From Agapetus fuscipes (taxonomy: Eukaryota > Arthropoda > Insecta > Trichoptera > Glossosomatidae): a stretch of DNA of 64,000 nucleotides. The position numbers were made by a program, and so were the translations under genes. Below are positions 30,626 through 42,179 of this stretch, in pieces (the stretch's first letter is position 1; every line of letters begins with the position of its first letter). Location of the stretch: assembly GCA_951799405.1 (NCBI GenBank), contig OX637350.1:10091852-10155851 (forward strand), read 5' to 3'. The notes beneath the pieces were generated by a model. That model saw only the letters and a program-made list of their open reading frames with translations. It had not been told where the DNA came from and made no database searches.

Positions 30626-31944
30626 TTTAGTACTTGGTGCGCACGTCCACGCGCGGACCACGTTAACAAATTTTATATATTTCTGGAACGGGATTAAATC
30701 GTTTAATTTTAAAATATTCCCCTTCGATACAACACGACTCGTTATTTTGTTTGTAATTTTTTTTTGTGGCACGGTCCTCGATTAGGTGCGCGCTATAATA
30801 CGCAAAAGGTCAATTTCACATGTTATAAATTTTAAACGAAATTTTTTCCTTGTTTTTTGAAAACATTGCATCGTGTTCGCATTAACATAATTTTGTGAAA
30901 AAATATTTTTCAATTAGATTTCGCTCGCTCCTCCACGAAGCCAGGCTTATAGGAAATCATGATCGTGTTACATATGTTTAAAAGAGGCTCTTCTAGATCG
31001 TACAACTCAGAACCCTTCAGATTTTTTTCCAAAATTGATTAATTGATTTAGCCTTCTGTGGCTTTATGCCGTCGCTTGTCACCACAAAACACCCAACAAG
31101 AATCAGCTCTTCCTCGTTCTGATTACGAGTTCAAAGCCTTAAACATTAGACTACCGACTGGTCTATTATTATTAGTTGTCATAGTTCGCTTATAAATCTT
31201 TTTTACTTGTTTCTTTTAATAGAGGTTATTGATCGTGGAGATGTTAAAGCTATGAGATATGTAGATATCTAATAATTGTCCGGTCGCTTCCTCAATTTCA
31301 CGTCTCTCCAATTACACATAATTCTACTTAATTGGCCTGACGGAGCAATAAAAAGTCAAAGAGAAAATATTACCAAACATGCTCGGATACGGCCATCTTT
31401 CATTCCAGTCTAAGCCAAACGAAAGTCGGACTAATTCGCATATTAATCATGAATTTGAATAAAGTGTTAGTTTTTTTCCTTGTTTGGAAATGTTTGTGAT
31501 GTGTACGCGCAAGATTTGGCGGTAATTTTGATGGTTTAGCAGCTTCAGATCATGCGGGAATGATGTATTAAATAAGTATGTAGATTAATCAATTAAAGTA
31601 TCAAAAAGCAAAATTTGCATAATTGATATACTGCTTTCACAACTTTCAAATAAAATAGGTTATGTCACAAGAAGTTGCCAAGTTTTAAGATTATTATCAG
31701 CTGACAGTTTTTTGTTCACAATTATATTCAAGAGAGAATATTTATGTTTGCTTACGTTTGTTTTTTCATTTAAAAAATATGTTGCTAAGAAACGTACTTA
31801 CAAGAAGATTTTCCTAGTTCAAGTACCAACTGTTATGAGAAATCTTTTTTCTTTGGTTCTTTCTTCCGTACAGACAAAACTAATTCATATTATTATTAAT
31901 TAAATAAACAAAGTTTTAATTCACTTTTATATGTTTTTATTTTT
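30626..31944. other. No gene; unique block 31220-31460
   Basis: The block 31220-31460 is free of family repeats (TTATTGATCGTGGAGATG, CAATTACACATAATTC, CTTAATTGGCCTGACGG). It has several TAAT cores. A regulatory role is possible but unproven. Confidence 0.3.
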
Positions 31945-31985
31945 GTCTAGCACTTTCGCCTACAAGGCATCATCAGGACATATAC
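31945..31985 (-). ncRNA. Hammerhead-like motif, second type
   Basis: On the minus strand GTCCTGATGATGCCTTGTAG continues GCGAAAGTGCTAGAC. This gives CTGATGA, a GCCT/AGGC stem with a short loop, then GAAA, as in the motif at 26704. An A-rich tail follows on the same strand. Probably a relic of another Penelope-like element. Confidence 0.42.
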
Positions 31986-32447
31986 AATGGACTTTCACTG
32001 TGTAAACCACCAAACCCTTAAAAATATTAAAACTAATTCAGCTTGAAGAGGACATATTATTTTTCTTTGAAAAACTGTCAATAACGAATGCCATTCCTTC
32101 AAGTATAAACCGATAAAAAAGAGCACATCAAATGAGTTGCAAAACAAAGATGTACATTTCATAAATGGGTACATACATAAATGGCGTTTGTTGCTTTGGC
32201 TAAAATCCGTAAAGAATAGGAACGACCAGCAAAACTGAAGAGAAATATGTGATTATTGGGATGGATTATTTGATGTGTGCCGACAGCTATAGGATTGCTG
32301 CCACCCATACCCATTTACCTAAATGTGGCCGCAAATGGACAATCTACGCTCTCTTTCAACTAAGCACAGTTCTTCACATTTTTATAGGTTTTAATGAGAC
32401 TTCTTCAGGCCAATCGTTTCCACGTTTACAAACAAGAGCTTAAATGT
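31986..32447. other. No gene seen
   Basis: No feature recognised. Confidence 0.4.
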
Positions 32448-32699
32448 TCAAATTGGTGTTTTACAAACATCATAAGCCCTTTTTTCCGTGGGAGACATTT
32501 CTCTCAACAACTTTCTGGTTAAAAACTGCCAAGTCATGACTTTAAATTCCCCGGAATCCACCATCGCCAACAGACTTGCGAGTAATTGGTTGATTACGAG
32601 GCGGTCTTCCTTCAATGGATCCGCGTGTTCCCAACCAGCATGGTGTGCAAGAGGACACGATGGAAATGTTTGTGTCAAACAAGACAGAGCTGGTCCCAA
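32448..32699 (-). other. Unidentified protein-like frame
   Basis: The minus frame encodes about 83 residues with ordinary composition, including LKEDRLVINQLLASLLAMVD, EFKVMTWQFLTRKLLREMSP and TEKRAYDVCK. The helix-forming pattern is unlike the low-complexity shadows elsewhere in the window. There is no ATG at the N-terminal side and I see no clear splice acceptor. It may be part of a transposon protein or a host exon; I do not recognise the family. Confidence 0.25.
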
Positions 32700-33637
32700 T
32701 TAGTGATTGTATTTCAGGCTTGAGATGGCAAATTGATGCAGTAATATTTTTGATCCTGAGGTTAAGAAATGATTTCGAATGCCTTCTCTGTTCGATAGTT
32801 AGAGAAGATTTGTAAAGGTTTATTGATACATTTCAAGCAAATTGTCGTACCTAATCTAGATTGCTCAATTTTAGTTGACTCGGTAGAGTTGTAACTTATG
32901 TACTTATTCAAGAGAAAAAGCTTTTGAATGGCTTTTTGCACAATGTAAGCTTGCCTAAGATTGACGAAAACAATTTCGTTGGCTATTGTATTTTTTTGAC
33001 ACCTATTAGGGATTTATCACTTTTTATATCTAAGCTTTTTTGCAAATAATTTGGTTTGTCTTATGAGCTTATGATGATGATGAAGATATAAAGAAGCAAC
33101 ATTTTCATAAATATTGAAAGGTACTCCTACACTTCTATCTTTAAACAGCCTTACTCGATGCATTGAATTTTACATCATAGCTTAACCTGCTTTTTATACA
33201 TGATAGTTGTCTTTAAACTAGTTTAACAATCAAACATTTGTGAATGTGCTGTTTATAGTTTTGAAGGTTTCCCACAAAAGGCATATTTCCAAGTGTTTGA
33301 CCTACCCCCACAAGGCTCACAGATCCACGTCACAGGACCGGCATGTCTGCACACGTACCACATTTGTTGTCGGCTCTCCATCATCAGGTCTGGGCGGTGG
33401 TCCTCACAATTACCACGTCACATTTGAATAAGCCGCGACCACGTCGGGTTTCCGCGCCTCCAGGCCCTAAAGGCTCTTCAGCGTCCACATGGGGCTGCGA
33501 CCAAGACTGCTGAAGACAAATAAGCTAAAGAATGAAATTCGGCAACGTTGTAGGTATGTCAAATGTGAATGTAGCACTCCCAACTTAATAACACTTCTTT
33601 TGGAAAAGGAATATCCATTTTATTCAAAAAACTTATA
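32700..33637. other. No gene; GC-rich patch 33300-33510
   Basis: The patch (CAGGACCGGCATGTCTGC, CACGTCGGGTTTCCGCG, CCACATGGGGCTGCGACC) contrasts with its AT-rich flanks. No frame in it is convincing. Confidence 0.35.
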
Positions 33638-33912
33638 GACACTTCGCTGCCTTAGTTCTTGTTTACCGTATACGCCATTGAGAAAATTTTACATGAGCAA
33701 TGTTTGCATGTGTACTGGACCAATGTGTCTTATAAAAACAAGAAATTTATTTTTAAAATATTTAAAAGAACTCTCACATTATCGAGTTTTACGGTTTTTC
33801 TTAGCTCAGATTGTGTAGAATTTAATTCATAAGACAACTGCATGAAAAAGTCATATTTGACAAGATTGGCGTATACGGTAAACAAGAACTGGGGGAGCGA
33901 CTTGTGCACACT
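33638..33912. mobile_element. Foldback element, ~41-bp arms
   Basis: AGTTCTTGTTTACCGTATAC on the left (33654 onward) is answered by GTATACGGTAAACAAGAACT on the right (33871 onward). The outer arm parts (CACTTCGCTGCC / GGGAGCGACTTGTG) are diverged. The internal 190 bp is non-coding. Confidence 0.6.
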
Positions 33913-35325
33913 GGGTATATTATGTGAGAAGTCTTGCATATGCAGTCGAGACGTTTTTATATGGATGTGAAAATTTCATTTTCTAGAAATTCATCTAGAA
34001 AGAAGGGAAACGTCACACTTCTAAACACTAACGATGTTATTCGCAAACAGTAAATCCATGGTTCAATCGCCACCTAACGCGATTTTTTCATAGGAAAAAA
34101 AAGATCCATGCATCAGCTGGGGGTCACATGCTTTGTGAATAACAGTGTAAGCCATCAGGGTCCTTGCTTTCAAGAAAAACTACGTAAACAAATATTTTTT
34201 ATCTTTTTATCTTTACGCTCCTAATTTAATTGAATCTCTTTTTTTGGTTCATTTAAAATAACGATAGACTATTCTGTTTTTTTAGCAACATAATACATTC
34301 TCATTTTCTCTCAGTTCTGCCTCTTAATGAGTTGCAACCGATCCCTGCGCTTTCATCAACTCTCACTATAAACTTTATATCTCCAACCATCATCATTCTT
34401 GGATCTCCAATCTCATCATAGTGCATCTTTCAATTGTTGACGTTGCAGTAGTCCACATTTTTCCAACGTTGCCAAGTCTTCCTTATGTCCTGCTTCCTCA
34501 CCAGGTGGGCTTTGCCTCCTCCACCGGGCGGAGCATGATTTATGCGGCGATAAGCATCTCCGCCATGGGCGACTCCTCAAATGCCGGTGATTATCGCCAC
34601 TAATCTATAATATTACCTCACAAATAACTATGATTTTCGGCGTGACAAACCTGGCCTTGGGTATTATGTTAATGGGACAGACGGTACAGGTACAACCAAC
34701 ATCCCCCCGACAGGAATGTTAGGTTAAAATATTTTTAGGTTAATAAATGCAAATAAAATTATAATCCTTGTTTTTGCCTAATATACCAGGAAGGACAAAA
34801 AATAATGCAAAGATGATCGAGATGAGAAAATACTAGCAGGCGCGTGATAGGGTATAGGCAAATACATTTCAGAATAAATATTTTCTCCCATATCTTTAAA
34901 ATAAATCATTTGAAATTTACTGAAGTGCTAACGGTTGCTCTAATCAAACTTAAGCTTTGAATTCTAAATCTCAATATCAAGCTTAAATGATTTTTTACCA
35001 GATAGGTATTGCCTACATATTAGGCGCATGTGCTTGTATAGGATGCACGCCCCTGGAATATAATACAGATATACATGACTTTAAATGAATTCACATGGTA
35101 TCTAAAGGAAGGCACTGTTTTGACTTTGCAGCGTTCAAACTCCTACAATAAATGTTTTTTTTTTTTCTACAAATTACTTCTCATATTTTAGCAATTCAGC
35201 TAATATTACATTGAACTATCAAATTTGACGTTTCGCCAGATGGCGATGTTCGTTCGGATTTTCACCATGTTCAGTTTAAACGGTGTCCATCTGTAACTAT
35301 GGTTTGATCAGATCGTCATCATCAC
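33913..35325. other. No gene; repeat G at 34030-34165
   Basis: Segment 34030-34165 (CAGTAAATCCATGGTTCAAT ... GATCCATGCATCAGCTGGGG) resembles 43010-43125, so both belong to one unnamed repeat whose ends are mutually inverted (TTATTCGCAAAC / TTGTGAATAAC). A unique block lies at 34440-34610. Nothing coding was recognised. Confidence 0.4.
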
Positions 35326-35525
35326 GAGATGGACAGCCCTGGATGGGCCTTGGCTGAATCCAGGATTCTCCTCCACTCTTGCCTGTCCATCGCCTTTGCT
35401 CTCCAGTTATGTGCCTCTGTCTGCGTTAACACCGTCCGGTCTATTTATTTTTGGCCCTCCTGACCTTCGGTTTTGTCGTCGTACATTTTAATTATGCGAC
35501 CAGCCCATTGTTTCTAGTTTGATCA
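35326..35525 (-). pseudogene. RTE-type C-terminal fragment (third lineage)
   Basis: The minus strand reads QWAGRIIKMYDDKTEGQEG, then IDRTVLTQTEAHNWRAKAMD and RQEWRRILDSAKAHPG. This matches the usual 'WAGHvxRm ... A.dRxxWRrlv.aAkahpG' ending of RTE-type ORFs. It carries a stop and lacks the rest. It is distinct from the intact local family. Confidence 0.55.
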
Positions 35526-35587
35526 GGTTTGTCAGCAAAATTAGGAAAGCGTAAACACAGTGTTTGGAGAGCGTGCATTTGCATTAT

Positions 35588-35728
35588 TATTATTATTATT
35601 ATTGCTGGTCCTCTGGCCTGGAACCGCCTGTCTCATCATGTGAGAGAGCTAGAGGACCATGAAAATTTCCAAAATGCACTAAAGACAGGCAAAGTTCTGG
35701 CATCACATACACAGGCGCCCTTGGAGTG
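35588..35728 (+). pseudogene. CR1/Jockey-like reverse transcriptase C-terminal tail
   Basis: The frame AGPLAWNRLSHHVRELEDHE, then NFQNALKTGKVLASHTQ and a stop, fits the 'GpxxWNxLPxxvr ... FkxxLKtxl' ending of CR1/Jockey-group ORF2 proteins. An ATT microsatellite precedes it at 35580-35602. Confidence 0.55.
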
Positions 35729-36008
35729 ACTACAACACAAAACGGAGATATAAAAAAATCACCAACTCATCATCATCAGTTGAATAAATGAAGGAATCCT
35801 GAATCATGATGGATGTCGATAGATGGTGCTATGTAAATGTTTAAGCGTGCAATAAAAGGTGAAAGAGATGTACTTGTACCCAGCTGCCATTCCACTAGGG
35901 GTGGCCATCCGTGTACTTAATAAACACGCATTTCCGAAAACATTTTTCTGTCCACAGTAGAAGTGTATTGCTATGATTTTATCGGTTTTCAATTTAATAA
36001 AAATTGCT
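35729..36008. other. RTE-like 3'-end scrap at 35880-35912
   Basis: In reverse, GGCCACCCCTAGTGGAATGG is the RTE-like family terminus. Only about 30 bp is preserved. Confidence 0.5.
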
Positions 36009-36337
36009 GTTATTTATTTTGCACAATTTATTTCAGATACGGATCACATTCGCTTTGTACACAAAGTTGCTTTTGAACAGTATAGCTCGACGGATTAGAT
36101 TCTAGTCTGGCTACAGAGCATCTCAGTCTCTATTTATAAGTAATAAGAGTAATTCGTGAAACATTGGAGACTGGCACATGGGAGATTTCGCCGGAACATT
36201 CTACTTAGAATATTCGAGTAAACACTAATGCAATCTTGAACAAATGTAAATACAATAATTTAAGTACCTACATCTAGAGACTTCACAGACTCACACATAC
36301 ACAGCTCACACATACACACAATTACACATTCGCAACA
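36009..36337 (-). mobile_element. LTR-2, best-defined copy (329 bp)
   Basis: On the minus strand it runs from TGTTGCGAATGTGTAATTG to GCAAAATAAATAACA, a canonical TG...CA end. It has GAATATTCTAAGTAGAATG, a TATA box in CTTATAAATAGAGACTGAG and AAATAAATTGTGC as a likely polyadenylation signal. There is no target duplication. About 17 bp after the 3' end (GCAATTTTTATTAAATT) are shared with the copy at 51650, as expected if some internal leader remains. Confidence 0.7.
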
Positions 36338-36557
36338 GGATCTCAAATCTCATATTTTTGTTTGTTTGTTTATAATGTTAATTGCAATTGAATGCTGGTA
36401 TTTGTTTAGTGGGTGTGTGGATTAACATAAACAGTATGAGAGTACCACTAGCCGGTAAGCCACATTCCTGCGAGACCATACTGGGCAGAACTCGCATAAA
36501 TATTAAACACTTCCATAAATCTCCAATTAGCGACGATGAACGACCGTCACTACCCCA

Positions 36558-36672
36558 AGTTAAGATTCAACTCAATTATAGCGTTTCAAAAAAGTGTATG
36601 GAAAGTAAAACAGCGCATGTAGTGAAAGTTTTAGTTATCATACATTTTTGATAAAACGCTAAGTTTGAGGAA
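36558..36672. mobile_element. MITE M copy
   Basis: ATTATAGCGTTTCAAAAAAG, TGTATGGAAAGTAAAACAGC, then TTTTAGTTATCATACATTTT and TGATAAAACGCTAAG: two imperfect arms. Confidence 0.65.
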
Positions 36673-36771
36673 CAGTTTATAGGTGGAGGGCTGAGGCGGT
36701 AATAACAGCCTGCATACGCCCGGGGTGGTGAATAGTTAGAGTATGAAACGATGCGTTAAATCCCTTTGATC

Positions 36772-36866
36772 ACGTAAATATAAAAATGTATGGAAGATAC
36801 AACAGCACTCTTAGTGAGCGATTTAGTTTTTATACATTTCTTCTTTTTAGGTGATCGAGTGGAATA
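36772..36866. mobile_element. MITE M, diverged copy
   Basis: TGTATGGAAGATACAACAGC and AGTGAGCGATTTAGTTTTTA, then TACATTTCTTC, keep the family's order with strong divergence. Confidence 0.45.
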
Positions 36867-37149
36867 CTTAGGGTATGAACCAAGATGACGGTTACGAGGG
36901 AAAACTCCGTGACGTTTATTGTGCGATTTTTTTGAAAAAATAGCAGAATTGTTCATTATCTGTCGATAATTAAGTGAATGAATGGTTGATTAAAAAATAC
37001 ACTTATTATAGTAGTCAAACCGAGAAAAAGAAGGCAACTTTTTTGAGGAGGTTTGAAATATCTATCAGATTTTTGTACAAAAAACAACAATACATGCAGC
37101 TAACACGAACTGCTCATTTTCTACACACATTTTAAATAAAAAAAAGCGC

Positions 37150-37468
37150 TACTAAGCTACACATAACGTGTAACCTCTTGCCGAGTTATCCCCGAAGGGG
37201 TCGCATGTGGCGAGTTGAACCTATTTATGTTTACAAGTAAGGGGGCCGGCCTTACGCCAACTACTTCAGTTGAAGTGGGGATTTCCCAGCTCCCGAGAGG
37301 GCTGGTACTCATTTCTTGTGAAGGCTTTGTAAACTTTGCCGGTATTTGATTTTGGGGTTTGAAATAAACACCGAAACAATAAATCATTTCTGGCACCCTT
37401 GGTGGGATTCGAACCTGAGCTCACCGCATGAAATGCAAGCACTCTACCAACTGAGCTATCGACCGGAC
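37150..37468 (-). mobile_element. SINE B, full length
   Basis: In reverse it ends with CCGGTCGATAGCTCAGTTGG (head A box) and AGGTTCGAATCCCACCAAGG (B box). The body has AAAGTTTACAAAGCC in reverse and AAGTAGTTGGCGTAAGG. The 3' end is TTACACGTTATGTGTAGC. It is a good model of the family. Confidence 0.82.
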
Positions 37469-38300
37469 AATGCGGTTGATAAGCGTGTGTAGTACTTAGT
37501 GCCTCTTTTAAAATTTCCAAAATCAAACTCACGTTGCATAAACCAGTTTTTCACACGTAAAAAGATTATTCAGGGACACTTGATTAAATCACGGTTTGTC
37601 AAATCCGTTTATAATTGTATGAAAAATGTCTAAGTGACGTAATTCTGGCTGTAAATCATTTATTCATATTATAACTAAAATTAACCTGCCTTTATATGAG
37701 AATGCAGTCTACATATCTATATATTATGCATATCATGTATAAGTGTGTACTCGTAGTCTGTCGGTTGTGTATTTTCATTGTTTTTGGTTTTGTGAGGGGG
37801 CGTGCGTGAGATATGAATTTCCACATCCACATCGTCTTATTCCTTATTCATGAGGCGCACTCCGTGGAGGGATCCCGACCAATGAATCATCTGAGAGGGT
37901 CTTTATGGCCGTCTAGCGCTTTATCCGCTTAGAATAAAATCCTCGGCCATTCAACGCAGCCGAAACAATGACCATTGAAATTCCATCAAAAGTATTTGAT
38001 GGGGTAGAGTTTGGTACGACAGAACTACTTGAACTTTGATGGCATGCAAATTGAGGCTGTATTTATTGATACTATATAAAAGATTATCGCATATATTTTT
38101 AAGTCCGGTCAATAGCTCAGTTATTTTAAAATATTTAAATAATCAAAACTAAGAACATTTAAAAGTTTTTTTTTAAATACTGATATTTTCACATTAAAAA
38201 ATGATTTTGATAAAACTGAAACCTTCCATACGGTAAATATGAATTAATTTTTGTTGGTAGGATTTAAATTTATGTAAGAGTTGGTTCTTATTTTGTAATG
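37469..38300. other. No gene; unique block 37830-38060
   Basis: A SINE B head scrap (CCGGTCAATAGCTCAGTT) lies at 38105-38122. The block 37830-38060 is repeat-free and contains TTTATGGCCGTC, CTTTATCCGC and ATTCATGAGGCGCAC. Possibly regulatory. Confidence 0.3.
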
Positions 38301-38368
38301 GTACATGCTGCATGTGTAAGCGCGAACTTACACGAGTTTGCTTGTGGACTTGCATGAAATATGAACCC
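38301..38368 (+). mobile_element. SINE A scrap
   Basis: CATGCTGCATGTGTAAGCGC, GAACTTACACGAGTTTGCTT and the following bases. Confidence 0.5.
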
Positions 38369-38370
38369 AT

Positions 38371-38690
38371 AGTCCGGTCGATAGCTCAGCTCGTACAGTG
38401 CTTGTATTTCATCCCGAGAGCTCGAGTTCGATTCTAACCAAGGTCGGTAGAAAGGGTGAATAAATTATTTATTTATTTATTGAAACAACATAATCAAGAT
38501 AACATGACAGTTTGATACCATATAGTTATCATGTTGACAAAAAGATGTAATAAAAGTATTATAAAAATAAAACAATATTTTATACAAAAAAATCATGATT
38601 GAGAGGTTCAATCGCCACAAGCGAACCCTTCGGGGAGAACGCGACAAAAAGTTATACTTTATGTGTAGCTTAGTTGCGTTTTTGTGTTTC
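38371..38690 (+). mobile_element. SINE B, interrupted
   Basis: The head 38373-38445 (GGTCGATAGCTCAGCTCGTA, GAGTTCGATTC) and the tail 38606-38682 (CGAACCCTTCGGGGAGAACG, ATGTGTAGCTTAGTTGCG) are separated by about 150 bp of AT-rich sequence containing a TTTA repeat. The body has been replaced or interrupted. Confidence 0.6.
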
Positions 38691-39357
38691 AATATTTTTT
38701 TGTATAATGAGAACATTTGGGTACACGTAGGAATTATTTAATAAAATCGTTCGACTTAAAACACAAGTTCAACAGAAGACGAATCTTCCTCTGCGAACCT
38801 GTAAAATTTCAAGGATAAAATTGGCTTTAATCCTTATTTTTAATTATATTTTACCTAGAACACTAAGGCACTGAAAAGTTATAGGTAGGAGTGTTTAATG
38901 ATAATAAATAACTTTCTGCCTGCATAGGTAGGTGTGCTTTTTTTTTTTGAAATCCAAAATAAATCGTAAGGGGCCTAAGACAAAAGGACCCGCCCAAATT
39001 GTTAATTACTTGTGAGGGATCCTCAGCTGAGATGCGATCTCAAAGTGGCCGACCCATGGAGGCTCAACATAATATTATTAACTTCTTCGTCTCCCAAAAG
39101 ACCCGAGATCATAAGAACCAAGCTGCCAAAGGCGTGGGAACTCTCCAGAAGGATTTAAAAAACAGATTAATTGTGAAAGAATGAGATTTAGAGAGTAAAA
39201 AAATGAGGAAATGTGTGAAAAAGTGATGAATGTGAGGGAATGGATTCAGAATTTTTCCATCACGGATGCTACGATTTTTATTGTTCTCGGTGGGCAAACG
39301 TCACACGCCTGGATGGTGGATATTAAAACTAGAGTTTTTAGCAGCTTATCAATAGTG
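38691..39357. other. No gene seen
   Basis: A 61-codon plus frame at 38999-39184 ends in RTE-like-sounding residues (LKNRLIVKE), but nothing is firm. Confidence 0.35.
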
Positions 39358-39803
39358 TAGGTTGCAAAGATAATATATCTATCATTATTTAAGATTTATT
39401 TTTATGTATGCTCACGAGCTGACATGTGTATTTTATGCTGCAAGACTGTATCTGTGTCACCATTCCGCTAGGGGTGGCCAAAGCCTCTGCAGAGCTGCTT
39501 CCATTTCTTCCTACCCTCACATACTTTATTAATTCATATCCATCACCTTTTTTATACATTTTCTTTTTTTATGTATCCCATTATTTCACAATCTCCTCAA
39601 TCTGATCTCTTATATATTATTCCTCAATCTCCTCACTCCATACTTTTCTCGGTCGTCCCACATCTCTATAAGAGTACTTGCGACATAGAAAACCAAATCT
39701 CAGTTGCCCTCCTTCCCTGAAACAAGGGTTACATTGTACAAAGTGAATCATAATTTACAGTAGGTATGATTGGTCAGCCACCAACCAACCTCAAAGTCAA
39801 GAA
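39358..39803 (-). mobile_element. SINE A copy with an RTE-like fragment inside
   Basis: The SINE A 3' end (GGTTGCAAAGATAATATATC) is at 39358-39436. Its 5' part (CTCAGTTGCCCTCCTTCCC, CAACCAACCTCAAAGTCAAG) is at 39683-39803. Minus-strand RTE-like sequence lies between. Confidence 0.6.
39452..39672 (-). pseudogene. RTE-like C-terminal fragment, nested
   Basis: Minus strand: GRPRKVW-type basic motif, DQIEEIVK followed by stop-broken KKMYKKGDGY, VRVGRNGSSSAEALA, then the terminus GGCCACCCCTAGCGGAATGG. Frameshifts and stops abound. Confidence 0.7.
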
Positions 39804-40544
39804 AAGGCCGTGTTGAGGTAGGCATATAGAACCAAACTTCCTTTTTCATTTAAAATTTAATATTTTGTTAGCGTAATGGTATTTTAAATAATTTATTCAT
39901 TTCACTATAAAGACATAAAATTACGAATTAGTTATGGTAAAAATACGTTATAAAATATGTTATTTGCAATGTCATAAATTACTTCATACAGCTGTCCTTA
40001 CATATTAATATTATTTTTAAAACATTTCCTCACATACAATGTTGCAATAATTGTACATAACTTTTATTTTGCATAATAATTCAATTAATGACGAGTCCAT
40101 TGTGAACTTGAAGTTTTTTCTTGGTGCATAAATTTTCCTCCTTAAGCGCACATGTAAGTACGCGCCTACTTATAAAGCTTTGTGAAGTTCACATCAGTTA
40201 GTACTATATCAGTGTCTTACAGTCGGAACAATGTAACATGTACCAACTTTGAATTTATTTACAATTGCATTTGAAATCAATAAAATAAGAGCTACACCTA
40301 AAGAGTATGGCAGAAAAACTTCTAAGGCCCGGTATTTTGAACATTAGCATAGCGACTTTATACTGAAAGAAAAGGACGCACTTATGATATTAGAGTGGGT
40401 AAGTTTTTTTATCAGTTTAAAGTCACATAATTTCAACGTAAGAATAGCGATTTTAAACTGAATGACAAGAACGCACTAATGTCAATTTGTGTGGGTAGTT
40501 TTTAGTCACATTTTTCAAGTAACTTGTTGGATACTGAAAATACT
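39804..40544. repeat. Diverged ~100-bp tandem duplication at 40330-40515; rest empty
   Basis: CATAGCGACTTTATACTGAA ... GGACGCACTTATG recurs as AATAGCGATTTTAAACTGAA ... GAACGCACTAATG, each ending in GTGGGTA-GTTTTT. The remaining sequence up to 40330 has no feature. Confidence 0.5.
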
Positions 40545-40825
40545 AGGTTGAAACTTGATGCTGAAACTGGGTTTGAAAGAGGTTGGGTGGGCAAGTTGAA
40601 AGAGGATGTGAAAGTAAATGTAGTAAAAAAATGTGATGAGATGGTTTGGACAGAATGAATGATAAAAGTCTGAAAAACAGTTTATACCTACAGAGAAAAT
40701 GTGAAAGAATGGAAAGAAAAGGGAAATACCGACAAAATCTTGATCAGATTAGTGAAATTGTGGAAGTAAAAACAGGAAATTTGAAATTGAAAGAGATATG
40801 CAAGTATCGTGCGATGTAGGTGTAT
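40545..40825 (+). pseudogene. RTE-like C-terminal fragment, decayed
   Basis: The DNA follows the intact ORF: GAGGATGTGAAAGTAAATG, GATGAGATGGTTTGGACAG, GAATGATAAAAGTCTGAAA, then GATCAGATTAGTGAAATTG. Stops and deletions throughout. Confidence 0.65.
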
Positions 40826-41334
40826 TCTATCTTAATCTAAAGAGATAAAAATCATTTTAGATCATTTAGAATTGTATCTAGGATCTTTTTAAACATAAAA
40901 TATTTTCAAACGCCGAGTTGTGTCTTTTGTGCTCTATTCTCGTTGTGTACCGCATTCTCTGCTATATTTACTCTCACTGAGGGACTTGGGGGAGGCAGGG
41001 TGTGGGTGAGTAAGTAAGAGGGGGGAGGAGATTTATTTCCTCAGCCACGCCCCCTCCGATCTGCACTCCCCTCCCCTCTCCCACCCTCACATCAACCCCT
41101 CTTCATCCGAGAACAATATTCGGCATGACTCTATTTCACAAGTCTAGAAAGATCCCAATAAAATTTGTATGTACATTTTAAAGATATATTTAACTTTTTG
41201 GTTTAAAAAATGCTTCTGCACTGATATTCTTTTCTTACAATGAACCGAACCCATTTTTTTTTTCGGCGGGCAAACGTCATACTAGTGTAAAAACACCTAA
41301 GACTAGATGAGTTGATATTCGAAGTGTTGGAAAG
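40826..41334. other. No gene; purine/pyrimidine-rich tract 40975-41105
   Basis: GGGACTTGGGGGAGGCAGGG and CTCCCCTCCCCTCTCCCACC form complementary-looking G-rich and C-rich tracts that could pair into a long hairpin. At 41265 TTCGGCGGGCAAACGTCA resembles 42966 and 39290, an unnamed repeat end. Confidence 0.4.
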
Positions 41335-41558
41335 AAAACGGTTGACTTTGCCAACGCCACCCCTATTTCAGGTCAAGTTTCTGAGAAAGGTTCAAGAGTT
41401 GCCGAGTGTATCTTAATTTGAGATTTGAGCTTGTACATATTTAGTTTGTACACAGCCAGCATGTGTTAACGAGAACTTACACGTGTCTGTTTGTGGGCAC
41501 GCATTTATTATTAATTGTAAATGTCTACACATATTTGCAACTTAGAATATAAATTATG
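41335..41558 (+). mobile_element. SINE A copy, diverged
   Basis: TTGACTTTGCCAACGCCACC, GAGAACTTACACGTGTCTGT, TTTGCAACTTAGAATATAAA. The 5' start is missing. Confidence 0.7.
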
Positions 41559-42179
41559 CTAGAAACGTCTCTTATTTGAATGTAAGCGTTAAGTTGATTC
41601 TAAAAAAATGTGTATTACCGTCCCTTATATAAAAAATCATCACGATTCAATAAGGAAAACAGCAAACTTTTGAATTTTTATTTAAGTAGGTACTTATATC
41701 TTACTTTCAAGGGTTCGAAACCCACACAATGCAGTAATATATTCTGTGAGAAGTCCGTGCTACGATAAGGGTTACTACTTCCTGTTCTGACCGCTCCTCG
41801 TAGATGTTACTCGTAGTACACATCAAGCATTACATTTCAAATCAACCAAAAATATAGTTTAACTAAAGTAGCGCCTCTAGAGAACGTTTTAGTTGTTCAT
41901 ATTCTTGGTAATACGCTGTGGTTGAGTTTAAACGTAGACCTTAGAGGCTACGCCGTAGGCCGTAGAGGGTCAATGTGCTCACATAAATCACTGAGCCCGC
42001 TGCATAGCTGGCAACTGAGGGCTACGAACTTGATAAATTGTACAGTGAAATGCATTTGAAACATATTCAAGTATCCAACCATTCAGATGGGGATAGTTAC
42101 TAAATGATAAAAGGTACCTATTCAAAGGGCGCAAAACGCACTTCTGCACTATTACCTACTCTTTCTGTCTTCTGTCTTT
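41559..42179. other. No gene; MITE M at 41855-41945
   Basis: GCGCCTCTAGAGAACGTTTT, then TAATACGCTGTGGTTGAGTT, is a MITE M copy. The rest is featureless. Confidence 0.5.
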
